A DNA stretch of 12,961 bases from an uncultured Oscillospiraceae bacterium (lineage in GTDB: Bacteria; Bacillota; Clostridia; Oscillospirales; Oscillospiraceae): assembly GCA_934572445.1 (NCBI GenBank), contig CAKTLD010000047.1, positions 1-12,961 of the forward strand, read 5' to 3'. The position numbers and the translations under genes were made by a program. Under the pieces are notes generated by a model. The model saw only the letters and a list, made by a program, of their open reading frames with translations, was not told the origin of the DNA and made no database searches. Below are positions 1-7,199 of the stretch, in pieces. Within the stretch, counting starts at the first letter, position 1. Each line of letters opens with the position of its first letter.

Positions 1-2
1 AC

Positions 3-1382
3 CAGACTTACAATGTGCAGTTCGAAGACGCCATCACTGCTTTTGATGGCACTCCGACCCGTGAGGGCTATACATTCACCAGTTGGGCCTGGTACAAAGT
101 TGAAAACGGGAATGACGTCAAGATCGCAGAGCCCCACACGATGCCTGCATATGGCCTCAAGGCTGTTGCCCAGTGGACGGCCGATCCCATTGCGGTGGAC
201 ATCAGCCAGTATGTGTATAAGCAGTATGTCCAGAAGTACAACCGCGCGGATACGACGACCTTTAACTTTACCGCAGAGGTCTATCCTGCCGCAATGATCA
301 GTTCCGCTTCCAGCCCGGTTGCGGTCTTTGCGAACCCACTCATTGATACCGTGAAGGGAGATGTCAAGATCGACAGCTCCAAAAATGGCGAAGTGAAGCA
401 GGTCACGTTCGAAAAGACTGACAAGCTCAGCGCAGGCCAGTACTATGTCTACATCACGGAGAATACGGAGAATAAGGGAACCAATAGCTACATCACTTAT
501 GATAACAGCGGTTACGTTCTGAATATCCGTGTGTTCGACAATGGAAAGACCGGTCTGGATGTAGAGCTGCTTGGTATTAACAAAGTAGGCGAAAACGGCC
601 AGATGAAGACGACCGACGATACTACGGTGACGTTCGTCAACACCTACACCCGCGCCTCCCGTCCCTCTACGTCGAGCACCAGCAAGCCCACGCTGAACAC
701 GGGCGACCACTACGCCTACGTCATGGGCTATCCCGACGGCACGGTGCGTCCGAACGGCAGCATCACCCGCGCCGAAGTCTCGACGATCCTCTTCCGTCTG
801 CTCTCTGACAAGACGCGCGAGGAGTACTTCACGACCGAGAGCAGCTTCACCGACGTCAAGGCCGGTGCGTGGTACAACAACAGCGTCGCGACCCTGGAAA
901 AGGCCGGCGTGATCGTTGACACCGCCAAGGGCGGCGTGTTCCGTCCCGACGAGGCCATCACCCGCGCCGAGCTCGCCGCGATGCTCGCGCAGTTCTCCGA
1001 CGCCAAGCCCGTCAAGGGCGTGAAGTTCAGCGACGTGTCCGCCGATCACTGGGCGTATGACGCCATCGCCATCGCCGCGAAGATGGGCTGGATCGAGGGT
1101 TATCCCGACGGCACGTTCCGTCCCGATGCCACCATCACCCGCGCCGAGATGATGACGCTTGTGAACCGCGCGCTCGAGCGCGTGCCCTCCGACGAGGATC
1201 ACCTGCTCTCCAAGCGCGTGATGCTGACCTTCCCCGACTGCACCCCCCGCGACTGGTTCTACATCGCGGTGCAGGAGGCCACGAACAGCCACACCTACGA
1301 GCGTGCCGCGACCGAGAAGAACGGCGACGAGCAGTGGACCGCCCTGCGCGACAACCGCGACTGGACGAAGCTCGAGTACTAA
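3..1382 (+). CDS. SLH-domain surface protein with pilin-type isopeptide domain (5' end outside window)
   Basis: This is the C-terminal 459 codons of a larger exported cell-wall protein; the frame is open to the window edge. Residue numbers here count from the GTG at 15. Residues 1-54 resemble an InlB-type beta-grasp repeat (REGYTFTSW, then LKAVAQW). Residues 58-213 look like a Spy0128/FctA pilin domain: a first strand FNFTAEV, the YYVYITE strand with a Glu, and the closing VTFVNTY with an Asn. That pattern is known to form Lys-Asn isopeptide bonds. A Ser/Thr linker at about 214-228 leads to three SLH modules (about 230-265, 278-325 and 337-390) with GYPDGT.RP and ITRAE motifs. SLH modules bind pyruvylated wall polymers and anchor proteins to the envelope. 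A 65-residue tail containing DWFYIAVQEA follows. From about base 650 the DNA becomes markedly richer in G+C. Domain calls are confident; the ligand or partner is unknown. Confidence 0.9.
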   Translation, partial: QTYNVQFEDAITAFDGTPTREGYTFTSWAWYKVENGNDVKIAEPHTMPAYGLKAVAQWTADPIAVDISQYVYKQYVQKYNRADTTTFNFTAEVYPAAMISSASSPVAVFANPLIDTVKGDVKIDSSKNGEVKQVTFEKTDKLSAGQYYVYITENTENKGTNSYITYDNSGYVLNIRVFDNGKTGLDVELLGINKVGENGQMKTTDDTTVTFVNTYTRASRPSTSSTSKPTLNTGDHYAYVMGYPDGTVRPNGSITRAEVSTILFRLLSDKTREEYFTTESSFTDVKAGAWYNNSVATLEKAGVIVDTAKGGVFRPDEAITRAELAAMLAQFSDAKPVKGVKFSDVSADHWAYDAIAIAAKMGWIEGYPDGTFRPDATITRAEMMTLVNRALERVPSDEDHLLSKRVMLTFPDCTPRDWFYIAVQEATNSHTYERAATEKNGDEQWTALRDNRDWTKLEY

Positions 1383-1413
1383 GCGGCGTTCCCGACCCAA
1401 AAGGCAAAACAGC

Positions 1414-1446
1414 AAAAAAGAAGACCCCGAGGGGGTCTTCTTTTTT
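1414..1446 (+). terminator. Rho-independent terminator of the SLH gene
   Basis: A 15-base stem (AAAAAAGAAGACCCC pairing with GGGGTCTTCTTTTTT) closes over a GAG loop and ends in a T run, 32 bases after the SLH stop codon. The A run on the other side makes it potentially bidirectional. Confidence 0.93.
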
Positions 1447-1767
1447 GTCAGTCGATCCCCTCCGCTATTTCCCGAAATGGCCTCTGCCATTTGACCAACA
1501 CTGTTACGAGTGTTGCAAATTCACCGCGCTACTATTTCTCTGACGAAGAACGCGCAAACCTGATTCCGGAAATAAACCGTATTTGATAATGCAGCGCTAT
1601 ATAGTTGTTTCCTCTCTGTTCCGTGGTCTCCAATACCTCAAGTACGCTTACCAGCAGAGCGTCATTGAGACGTTCATACACGTTGCAAAAGAGAATATCT
1701 GGCAACATTTTCTCCTCCAGATCCCGGTAGATAAAGCATATTTTGCGCTGCTGAAAACAATAAACGT
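1447..1767. other. Non-coding stretch with two adjacent small hairpins
   Basis: I see no supported gene here. Two short perfect inverted repeats stand side by side: AAATGGC-N4-GCCATTT (1475-1492) and CAACACT-N6-AGTGTTG (1496-1515). A minus-strand reading frame covers much of 1532-1807, but it has no ribosome site, crosses the hairpin at 1766-1800, and matches nothing I recognise. It is probably the 3' flank of the minus-strand relic at 1809-2089. Confidence 0.4.
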
Positions 1768-1800
1768 GGAGATGCTTCTCGTTTGGAGAAGTATCTCCAT
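1766..1800 (-). terminator. Terminator-like hairpin downstream of the minus-strand relic
   Basis: Read on the minus strand, GGAGATACTTCTC and GAGAAGCATCTCC form a 13-base stem with one wobble pair and a 4-base loop. A T-rich stretch (CGTTTATTGTTTTC) follows. It starts about ten bases after the stop codon of the pseudogene at 1809-2089, which fits that gene's original terminator. Confidence 0.6.
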
Positions 1801-1808
1801 GTTTCAAT

Positions 1809-2089
1809 TCAAATCTCCTGAAACCACGTTCTCATCTCATCGTCTGTAAGTTCACCACACCCGGTCTGCTCCAACGCCTGCATCGCTTGCACAACAGCGG
1901 CGTTCCATTTGTCTATGCTGATCTTTCCCTGGTCCTTTCTCCGCTTCAGCTGATTATAGATGCGGTCATACTCCACACGGGCCCGGGCTGCGGTTCGCCT
2001 TGCTCTGTGCTTCCTTGCGGCGCGTCTCCCCCCTTCCGGCAGGTCCGCTCCGTCTCACCGTGCACAATGTTGCTGCAGCAGCAAGTGCT
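1809..2089 (-). pseudogene. Frameshifted C-terminal fragment of a Cys/His-cluster protein (DUF6076-like)
   Basis: The conceptual product on the minus strand needs two frame changes. It starts with a Cys-rich piece containing CSNIVHGETERTCRK, continues as GETRRKEAQSKANR, and ends as RARVEYDRIYNQLKRRK, DQGKISIDKWN and GELTDDEMRTWFQEI before a TGA stop. The order (Cys cluster with TCR, basic helix, RRKxxGKIS.xxWN, acidic tail) is like the C-terminus of clostridial proteins I recall as DUF6076; that family name is from memory. An in-frame TGA lies just upstream of the Cys piece, and no N-terminal part is visible, so the gene is dead and truncated. A second copy of the tail occurs at 12816-12863. 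Function is unknown. Confidence 0.6.
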
Positions 2090-2123
2090 TCATATAACGA
2101 AAGGTTTCTCATCCATAGCTGTA

Positions 2124-2152
2124 TTGACAGGCCGCGGCGGGAATGTTACCAT
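2124..2152 (+). promoter_or_regulatory. Candidate sigma-A promoter of feoAB
   Basis: TTGACA (2124-2129) is a perfect -35 box. A 17-base spacer separates it from TACCAT (2147-2152), a weak -10 box. The predicted start is near 2159, leaving a leader of about 27 bases before feoA. No clear Fur or DtxR-type operator was recognised here. Confidence 0.6.
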
Positions 2153-2185
2153 GAACACATCAAAAGCGTTGGGAGAGAAAAATAG

Positions 2186-2416
2186 ATGACACTTGATAGC
2201 TTGAAGGTCGGTACATCCGCCGTTATTACCGCTGTGGGCGGAGATGGGGCCCTGCGCTGCCGTCTGTTGGATATGGGGCTGATCCCGCACACCCGCGTGA
2301 CATTACAGAAGGTCGCGCCGATGGGCGATCCCATCGAGATCCGCGTGCGCGGCTACGAGCTGACGCTGCGCGTAGAGGAGGCTCAGAAGATCGAAGTGGA
2401 GGGTGAGCTGAAATGA
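2186..2416 (+). CDS. feoA: Ferrous iron transport protein A (FeoA)
   Basis: A 76-residue SH3-like protein of the usual FeoA length. It has the family signatures LLDMGLIPHTRVTL and the closing GYELTLRVEEAQKI. FeoA acts in the cytoplasm with FeoB and is thought to assist Fe(II) uptake or modulate FeoB GTPase activity. GGGAGAG at 2171-2177, eight bases before the ATG, is the ribosome site. The gene overlaps feoB by four bases (ATGA), which indicates translational coupling. The family call is secure. Confidence 0.95.
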   Translation: MTLDSLKVGTSAVITAVGGDGALRCRLLDMGLIPHTRVTLQKVAPMGDPIEIRVRGYELTLRVEEAQKIEVEGELK

Positions 2417-4401
2417 TCTTTGCACTCGTCGGAAATCAGAACTGCGGCAAAACGACTCTCTTCAACGCCCTCACCGGCTCCAACCAGCACGTCGGCAACT
2501 TTCCCGGCGTCACGGTAGACCAGAAGATGGGAGAGATCTTAGATGAAAAAGGCTGCGCCGTGGTGGATCTGCCCGGCATCTACTCCCTGCGGCCCTATAC
2601 GCAGGAGGAGATCGTCTCCCGCGATTTTATCCTCAACCAAAAGCCGGACGGCATCATCAATATTGTGGACGCCACCAACATTGAGCGGAATCTGTACCTG
2701 ACGCTTCAGCTGCTTGAGCTGCGGATACCGATGGTGCTGGCGCTGAACATGATGGATGAGGTTCGTTCCAACGGCGGTTCCATCGACGTGCAGAAGATGA
2801 GCGCCGCGCTCGGCATCCCTGTCGTACCGATCGCGGCCGCAAAGGGCGAGGGCGTGAGCGAGCTGGTGGATCAGGCAATCGCTATGGCTCGGAGCAGAAC
2901 TCTGCCCAAGGTGACGGACTTCTGCGCGGATGATTCCGCCGTCCACCGCTGCATTCACGCCGTCACGCATCTGATCGCCGACCACGCCGACCGCATCGGC
3001 GTGCCGGCTCGCTTCTGTGCGGCAAAGCTGATCGAAGGCGGCGATGACCTCGCCGACCGTCTGGCACTCGATCAAAACGAGCGCGAGCTGCTTGAGCATT
3101 GCATTGTGCAGATGGAGAGTGAAGCAGGACTTGACCGCAACGCGGCGCTTGCCGATATGCGCTATACCTTCATTGAAGGCGTTGTGGCATCGTCTGTGGT
3201 GAAGTGCCATGAGAGCCGAGAGCACGCCCGCTCTATGAAGATCGACCGGTTTCTTACCGGTCGGTATACTGCGATCCCTGCCTTTCTTGCCGTTATGCTG
3301 CTGACATTCTACCTCACCTTTCATGTGATCGGGCAGCGGCTGTCCGACTGGTTAGAGGTCGGTATTGGCGCCTTTACCGCCATGGTGGACCATGCCCTGA
3401 CCGCTTACGGCATTAACCCTGTGGTACATAGTCTCATTATCGACGGCATTTTTACAGGCGTAGGCAGCGTGCTGGTGTTCCTGCCTATCATCGTAACGCT
3501 CTTTTTCTTCCTCTCTATTCTGGAGGATACCGGCTACATGGCCCGCGTCGCATTTGTGATGGACAAGCCTCTGCGAAAGATCGGCCTGTCCGGCCGCAGC
3601 ATCGTCCCTATGCTCATCGGCTTCGGCTGTTCTGTGCCGGCCATCATGGCGACGCGCACGGTCTCGAGTGACCGCGACCGCAAAATGACCATCCTGCTCA
3701 CGCCCTATATGAGCTGTTCGGCAAAAATCTCCATCTATGCGTTTTTTACCGCGTCATTCTTCCCAACGCACCGTGCGCTCGTGATGATCGCTCTGTATCT
3801 GCTGGGCATTCTGATTGGAATCGTTGCAGCCCTTATCATGAACTGGAGCACATTCCGCGGGAAGCCGGTACCGTTTGTTATGGAGCTTCCCAATTACCGT
3901 TTGCCGAGCCTCAAGAGCGTTGCGCTCCTGCTTTGGGAAAAGGCCGAGGACTTTTTGCAGCGGGCGTTTACTGTGATTTTTCTTGCTACCATTGTGATCT
4001 GGTTCCTCCAGAGTTTTGATACCAGGCTGAATGTAGTTGCCGACAGTGCCGATAGCCTTTTGGCTCTCATTGGTCGATGGATCGCGCCGGTATTCGCACC
4101 GCTGGGCTTTGCGGATTGGCGCTGTGCGACCTCCCTGATCTCCGGCTTCATCGCAAAGGAATCTGTAGTCAGCACACTGGAGGTTTTGCTGGGCGGGGCC
4201 GCGCTTTCTACAATGTTCACTAACCGCTCCGCCGCGAGCTTTCTGGTCTTTACACTGCTGTATACTCCGTGCATCGCGGCGGTAGCCACGATTCGGCGGG
4301 AATTCGGTTCAACTCTAAAAACAATAGGCATCGTGTTGATGCAGTGCTGTGTCGCATGGATCGCAGCATCGGTAGTCTACGCCTTGATCGGTATCTTGTA
4401 A
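2413..4401 (+). CDS. feoB: Ferrous iron transporter B (FeoB)
   Basis: A 662-residue inner-membrane Fe(II) transporter with an N-terminal G domain. G1 is GNQNCGKTT (residues 7-15), G3 is DLPG (52-55) and G4 is NMMD (112-115). About 100 residues after the G5 region form the helical spacer domain. Membrane segments begin near residue 290 and include the gate-like stretches GFGCSVPAIMATR and SLISGFIAKESVVSTL. Length is slightly short but typical for Firmicutes, and no key motif is missing. The start overlaps feoA and the TAA stop shares a base with the ATG of the next gene, so the three form one transcription unit. No convincing terminator was found after it. Confidence 0.97.
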   Translation: MIFALVGNQNCGKTTLFNALTGSNQHVGNFPGVTVDQKMGEILDEKGCAVVDLPGIYSLRPYTQEEIVSRDFILNQKPDGIINIVDATNIERNLYLTLQLLELRIPMVLALNMMDEVRSNGGSIDVQKMSAALGIPVVPIAAAKGEGVSELVDQAIAMARSRTLPKVTDFCADDSAVHRCIHAVTHLIADHADRIGVPARFCAAKLIEGGDDLADRLALDQNERELLEHCIVQMESEAGLDRNAALADMRYTFIEGVVASSVVKCHESREHARSMKIDRFLTGRYTAIPAFLAVMLLTFYLTFHVIGQRLSDWLEVGIGAFTAMVDHALTAYGINPVVHSLIIDGIFTGVGSVLVFLPIIVTLFFFLSILEDTGYMARVAFVMDKPLRKIGLSGRSIVPMLIGFGCSVPAIMATRTVSSDRDRKMTILLTPYMSCSAKISIYAFFTASFFPTHRALVMIALYLLGILIGIVAALIMNWSTFRGKPVPFVMELPNYRLPSLKSVALLLWEKAEDFLQRAFTVIFLATIVIWFLQSFDTRLNVVADSADSLLALIGRWIAPVFAPLGFADWRCATSLISGFIAKESVVSTLEVLLGGAALSTMFTNRSAASFLVFTLLYTPCIAAVATIRREFGSTLKTIGIVLMQCCVAWIAASVVYALIGIL

Positions 4402-4736
4402 TGAGTATATTAGACTGGCTCCTGTTAGCGCTTGTGGCAGCTGCAGCTGCTGCGGCATCTCTGCGTCTGCGAAAAAACAGCCGATCAGAAACCGGCTGCT
4501 GCGGAGACTGTCTGCATTGCGCGATTCCGGCGAAAAAAACACGGCGTAAACCGCTTTCTTTTGCACCGGCGGCATCGTCATGTCGGCGCTCTGCTTCTGC
4601 TCCATGTCGGTTGCCTGTGTCTTCAGTCACTCCTGATACCAAAGCAGGACAAAGGAGTGATCGTAGCCAGCTGACCGTAATGTTCAACTACTCCGGCAAA
4701 TCGGTAAGAAATCGCAAAATCGTGTTTCACTTTTGA
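4401..4736 (+). CDS. FeoB-associated Cys-rich membrane protein, possibly with a shifted C-terminus
   Basis: The ATG overlaps the feoB stop (TAATG), so translation is probably coupled; no separate ribosome site is visible. The product opens with one membrane helix (SILDWLLLALVAAAAAAAS), a basic stretch, and a CCGDCLHC cluster. This matches the short FeoB-associated proteins found after feoB in Firmicutes, which are usually 45-65 residues. Their role in Fe(II) transport or metal handling is not firmly known. Here the frame runs 111 codons. After an A7 run at 4533-4539 the remaining 65 residues are basic, low in pattern, and unlike the family. I suspect a frameshift or loss of the original stop. 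The last ten bases overlap the opposite-strand relic at 4727-5039. Confidence 0.6.
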   Translation: MSILDWLLLALVAAAAAAASLRLRKNSRSETGCCGDCLHCAIPAKKTRRKPLSFAPAASSCRRSASAPCRLPVSSVTPDTKAGQRSDRSQLTVMFNYSGKSVRNRKIVFHF

Positions 4737-5039
4737 GGCGTCCGGTAATAGAGCAGTTCCCAGCAGATGGGCATCCCACCGTTCTTCCGCCAAAGGGCAC
4801 ATGCATCATATTTATTGTGGGGACCGAGGGTATCCAGGCGCCTCTGCTCACGGTTGCCAAGAAGCATCGTCAATGTTGGGCGCTTCCATGATCTTACACA
4901 AAGCATCAACGCCCATTGCGCCGCGGTCAATGACATTCCCGACGATATATATCTGGTTGGGATCAGAAAAGCGGATCAGCTCCAGCATCCGCTCAAATTT
5001 GTCCAATTCACCGTGTATATCCGATATGCAGCAGATCAC
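4727..5039 (-). pseudogene. Decayed calcineurin-like metallophosphoesterase
   Basis: The minus strand from a GTG at 5039, preceded by GGGGGGCGGGGC, encodes ICCISDIHGELDKF, then QIYIVGNVIDRG. After a frame change near 4870 it continues as MLLGNREQRRLDTLGPHNK, LWRKNGGMP and ELLYYRTPQK. This is the N-terminal half of a Ser/Thr-phosphatase-type phosphoesterase. The family metal ligands lie in DxH, GDxxDRG and GNHE. DIH is kept, but GD has become GN and GNHE has become GNRE. The C-terminal half, with its remaining histidine ligands, is missing. Frameshift, lost ligands and truncation together make it clearly non-functional. Confidence 0.75.
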
Positions 5040-5355
5040 GCCCCGCCCCCCACTTCTACAGTGAAGCAGCTGCATCCTATCGCATTTTCCTATCGCATAA
5101 CCGTTTATTGCTGTTTCGCGCGAACACTTTATTGCGATATAATAACGCCATAGCTGAGCGGTAATTGCGGCGTTAAGCTCTTAAAGCGCAAGTCAATGCA
5201 GAGCTTAGTTACCCGGCTGCCGAAAAGGCCGCCGAAGCTGCATTTATTCTTGAGACGATGATGAGAGCATAAAACGTTGCAGCATTTCGGTTCGGAAAGT
5301 CCCCCGCTGGAAATGCCCGATCGATCTCATCTTTCGTCATCATGTGATAAAAGAA
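5040..5355. other. Stretch without a convincing gene
   Basis: Between two relics I see no supported gene. An 8-base inverted repeat TAAGCTCT / AGAGCTTA lies at 5074-5207 only in its second half, with arms at 5174-5181 and 5200-5207. A 43-44 codon minus-strand frame (5209-5343, beginning MTKDEIDRAF) has no ribosome site and no family I recognise. The stretch looks like leftover DNA from earlier deletions. Confidence 0.4.
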
Positions 5356-5390
5356 ATGGCTATCGAAAACACAGTGTTTTCGATAGCCAT
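5356..5390. terminator. Bidirectional terminator after the TauE/SafE relic
   Basis: ATGGCTATCGAAAACAC and its exact complement form a perfect 17-base stem around a single base. TTTTTATTTTC follows on the plus strand and TTCTTTTATC on the minus strand. It lies 18 bases past the relic's stop codon, so it probably ends the minus-strand operon that starts at the lyase gene. Confidence 0.85.
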
Positions 5391-5407
5391 TTTTATTTTC
5401 TGCTCAA

Positions 5408-5867
5408 TTAGAAATTTGCCGCTATAGTCAGAGCTCCGCTGACTGCGATCATCATATAGATCCAGATCAATTTCGTCATGCTTTCTTTGCCGCTCTTCTT
5501 CAGCATCCTTAATCCGGCACGCTTCCCGAGTAAAATACCTATCGTGCCAAAAACGCAGCTGGCAAAAACTCGGCTGTATAGATCCGCACACAATCCGCAG
5601 TAACATTTCTACGAAAGCGGAAATGGCAAACATTGTCTGCGTCATACCGATATACTCTTCATTGCTGCACACAATACTCAGCAGATATGAGGCAAGCGGC
5701 GGACCGCCAATGCCAAAAAGGCCTGCCGTTATGCCGGAAGCGGGTGTCGCTGCCGCGGCAGTCGGCCTCACAGCGGGAAATTCCAGCTTTCTGCCGCCGC
5801 AGAAGAAAAGCGGTGTAAGCAGCACCAGAAATACGAGCCAAAACCGGATATCTACCGTTTTGTCCCC
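5408..5867 (-). pseudogene. Truncated, frameshifted TauE/SafE-family anion exporter
   Basis: On the minus strand, from just after an in-frame TAG at 5868-5870, the frame reads a membrane segment (DIRFWLVFLVLLTPLFF), then SGITAGLFGIGGPPLASYLL, the hallmark GxxGxGGP-type repeat of TauE/SafE transporters, and EYIGMTQTMFAISAF. Near 5550-5595 the frame shifts and continues as GTIGILLGKRAGLRMLKK and IYMMIAVSGALTIAANF to a TAA at 5408. That covers roughly the C-terminal 150 of about 250 residues; the N-terminal half is missing. TauE/SafE proteins are linked to sulfite, sulfoacetate and related anion export. It lies directly downstream of a YeiH-type exporter, so a partner or older exporter has been lost. 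Confidence 0.8.
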
Positions 5868-5900
5868 CTATCTGCCGGAGCGTTATAGACCGCGTGTTGT

Positions 5901-7070
5901 TCAGCCGAGCATTTTCTCAGCGAACAGGCTTGCAAACGTGAGCGAGGACAGGAACAGCGCCAGCCAAGTGCAGCCACCGAGCGCAATAGGCTTCAGTCCC
6001 TTCGTGAACAGTTCCTTGAACTTGATCTTGAAGCCGACACCGGAGAGCGCGATAGTGACAAAGAACTTATAACCGTTGGCAAACAGCGGCTTAAACAGCG
6101 ACTGATAGAAATAGGTATCGGCAATGCTGCTGCGCAGGATCGTGTTGACTGCGATCATAGCGACAAAAAACAAAATGAACTTGGGCAATGCCTTCCACAT
6201 AATCTTACCGATATTCGCATGCCGGCCGTCAGACTTTGCAGCGCTTCTGGCCTCATTGCGAATAGAGATGACGGAGAAGATCAGCGCAAGCACGATGATC
6301 ATTGCCGTGCGGACGACCTTGATCGTGGCGGGAAGCGCATACCCTTCCAATCCCATCAAGCCTGCATAGGTCTCCTGCGCCGCAACAACGGACGAGGTAT
6401 CGTTGACCGCTGTACCGGCAAGGAAGCCAAACTGCGTAGGCGTAAAGCCAAGGCGAATGGCAAGATAGGGGTACATAAAGCAGGCCAGCAGGTCAAACAG
6501 GAAAATAGCCGTCATGGCGTAGGCCGTCTCCTCCTCCTTTGCCTTGACGATAGGAGAAATCGTCGCAATGGCGGTACCGCCGCACACGCAGGTGCCGCTG
6601 CCGACCAGCGCGCAGGTGTTGCCTGATACATGCAGTACTTTGCGCCCGACCAGATAGGATACAGCAAATGCCAGCGCCATGTTGAACAGTACCAGCGGCA
6701 GCGCGTAGACTGCGCTGAACAAATCACTGAAAGCAAGCGTTGCACCGAGAAACACAATGCCGAGGCTAAGATAACGCTTGCCGGCAAAAACGGTGCCGCT
6801 CTTAAATTCTTTGTTCATCTTCCCCTCGGGGACGATATTGACGATCAGGATGCCAATAATCAGGCCGATCATCGGCGCGCCTACATATGCCTGCTGCTTG
6901 CTCAGCACCGTCGCAAGAACAGCAATGACAATGCACATCAGGATAGCAAGATACTTCCGCTTCTCTGCGCGCTTTCCTTCCTTTTTATCAACGATCAGCG
7001 CATACAGCACTGCGATAACAGCGCATACCAGCATAACGATCCATACGGTCGAACTGATTCCGAATAACAT
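5901..7070 (-). CDS. YeiH/TauZ-type putative sulfate or sulfite exporter
   Basis: A membrane protein of about 389 residues with roughly ten hydrophobic segments and the marks of the YeiH family (COG2855): GAPMIGLIIGILI, the re-entrant-like GSGTCVCGGTAIATISPIVKA, and GTAVNDTSSVVAAQ in the second half. Members are annotated as sulfate exporters, and one branch (TauZ) is found with sulfonate-degrading pathways as a candidate sulfite exporter; biochemical proof is limited. I start at the ATG at 7070 because GGAG lies six bases before it. The ATG at 7082 would add four residues but has GGAG almost touching the codon. The gene is 130 bases after the mu-crystallin-like gene, with a long hairpin between, so it may be co-transcribed at a reduced level. 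The transported anion is not determined by sequence. Confidence 0.85.
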   Translation of the reverse strand: MLFGISSTVWIVMLVCAVIAVLYALIVDKKEGKRAEKRKYLAILMCIVIAVLATVLSKQQAYVGAPMIGLIIGILIVNIVPEGKMNKEFKSGTVFAGKRYLSLGIVFLGATLAFSDLFSAVYALPLVLFNMALAFAVSYLVGRKVLHVSGNTCALVGSGTCVCGGTAIATISPIVKAKEEETAYAMTAIFLFDLLACFMYPYLAIRLGFTPTQFGFLAGTAVNDTSSVVAAQETYAGLMGLEGYALPATIKVVRTAMIIVLALIFSVISIRNEARSAAKSDGRHANIGKIMWKALPKFILFFVAMIAVNTILRSSIADTYFYQSLFKPLFANGYKFFVTIALSGVGFKIKFKELFTKGLKPIALGGCTWLALFLSSLTFASLFAEKMLG

Positions 7071-7130
7071 ATTTTTCTCCATTCTCCGTCCGCGGCCATT
7101 CGCTGAGACGGCTGCTTATTTCAATAATAC

Positions 7131-7176
7131 GACTTTCGGGGCAGGACAGAAAACGATCCATCCTGCCCCGAAAGTC
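7131..7176. other. Perfect 16-base-pair hairpin between two operon genes
   Basis: GACTTTCGGGGCAGGA (7131-7146) and its exact complement (7161-7176) enclose a 14-base loop. Neither side has a good T run, so it is not a standard Rho-independent terminator. Possible roles are a transcript-stabilising stem, an attenuator or a processing site that separates expression of the exporter gene from the genes before it. Confidence 0.7.
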
Positions 7177-7199
7177 AAGAGATGAGGTTTTTATGGCTG

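Noticed and set aside
1532..1807. 91-codon minus-strand frame downstream of the DUF6076-like relic
   Set aside because: It starts within the terminator-like hairpin, overlaps the relic's 3' flank, lacks a ribosome site and resembles no family I know.
2539..3324. 261-codon minus-strand frame
   Set aside because: It is antisense to the FeoB G domain and has no recognisable motif or ribosome site.
4627..4660. Inverted repeat TCACTCCT / AGGAGTGA as feo operon terminator
   Set aside because: The 8-base stem has an 18-base loop and no T run, and it lies within the reading frame of the FeoB-associated protein.
5209..5343. 43-44 codon minus-strand frame beginning MTKDEIDRAF
   Set aside because: No ribosome site, no promoter and no recognisable similarity; too short to support.
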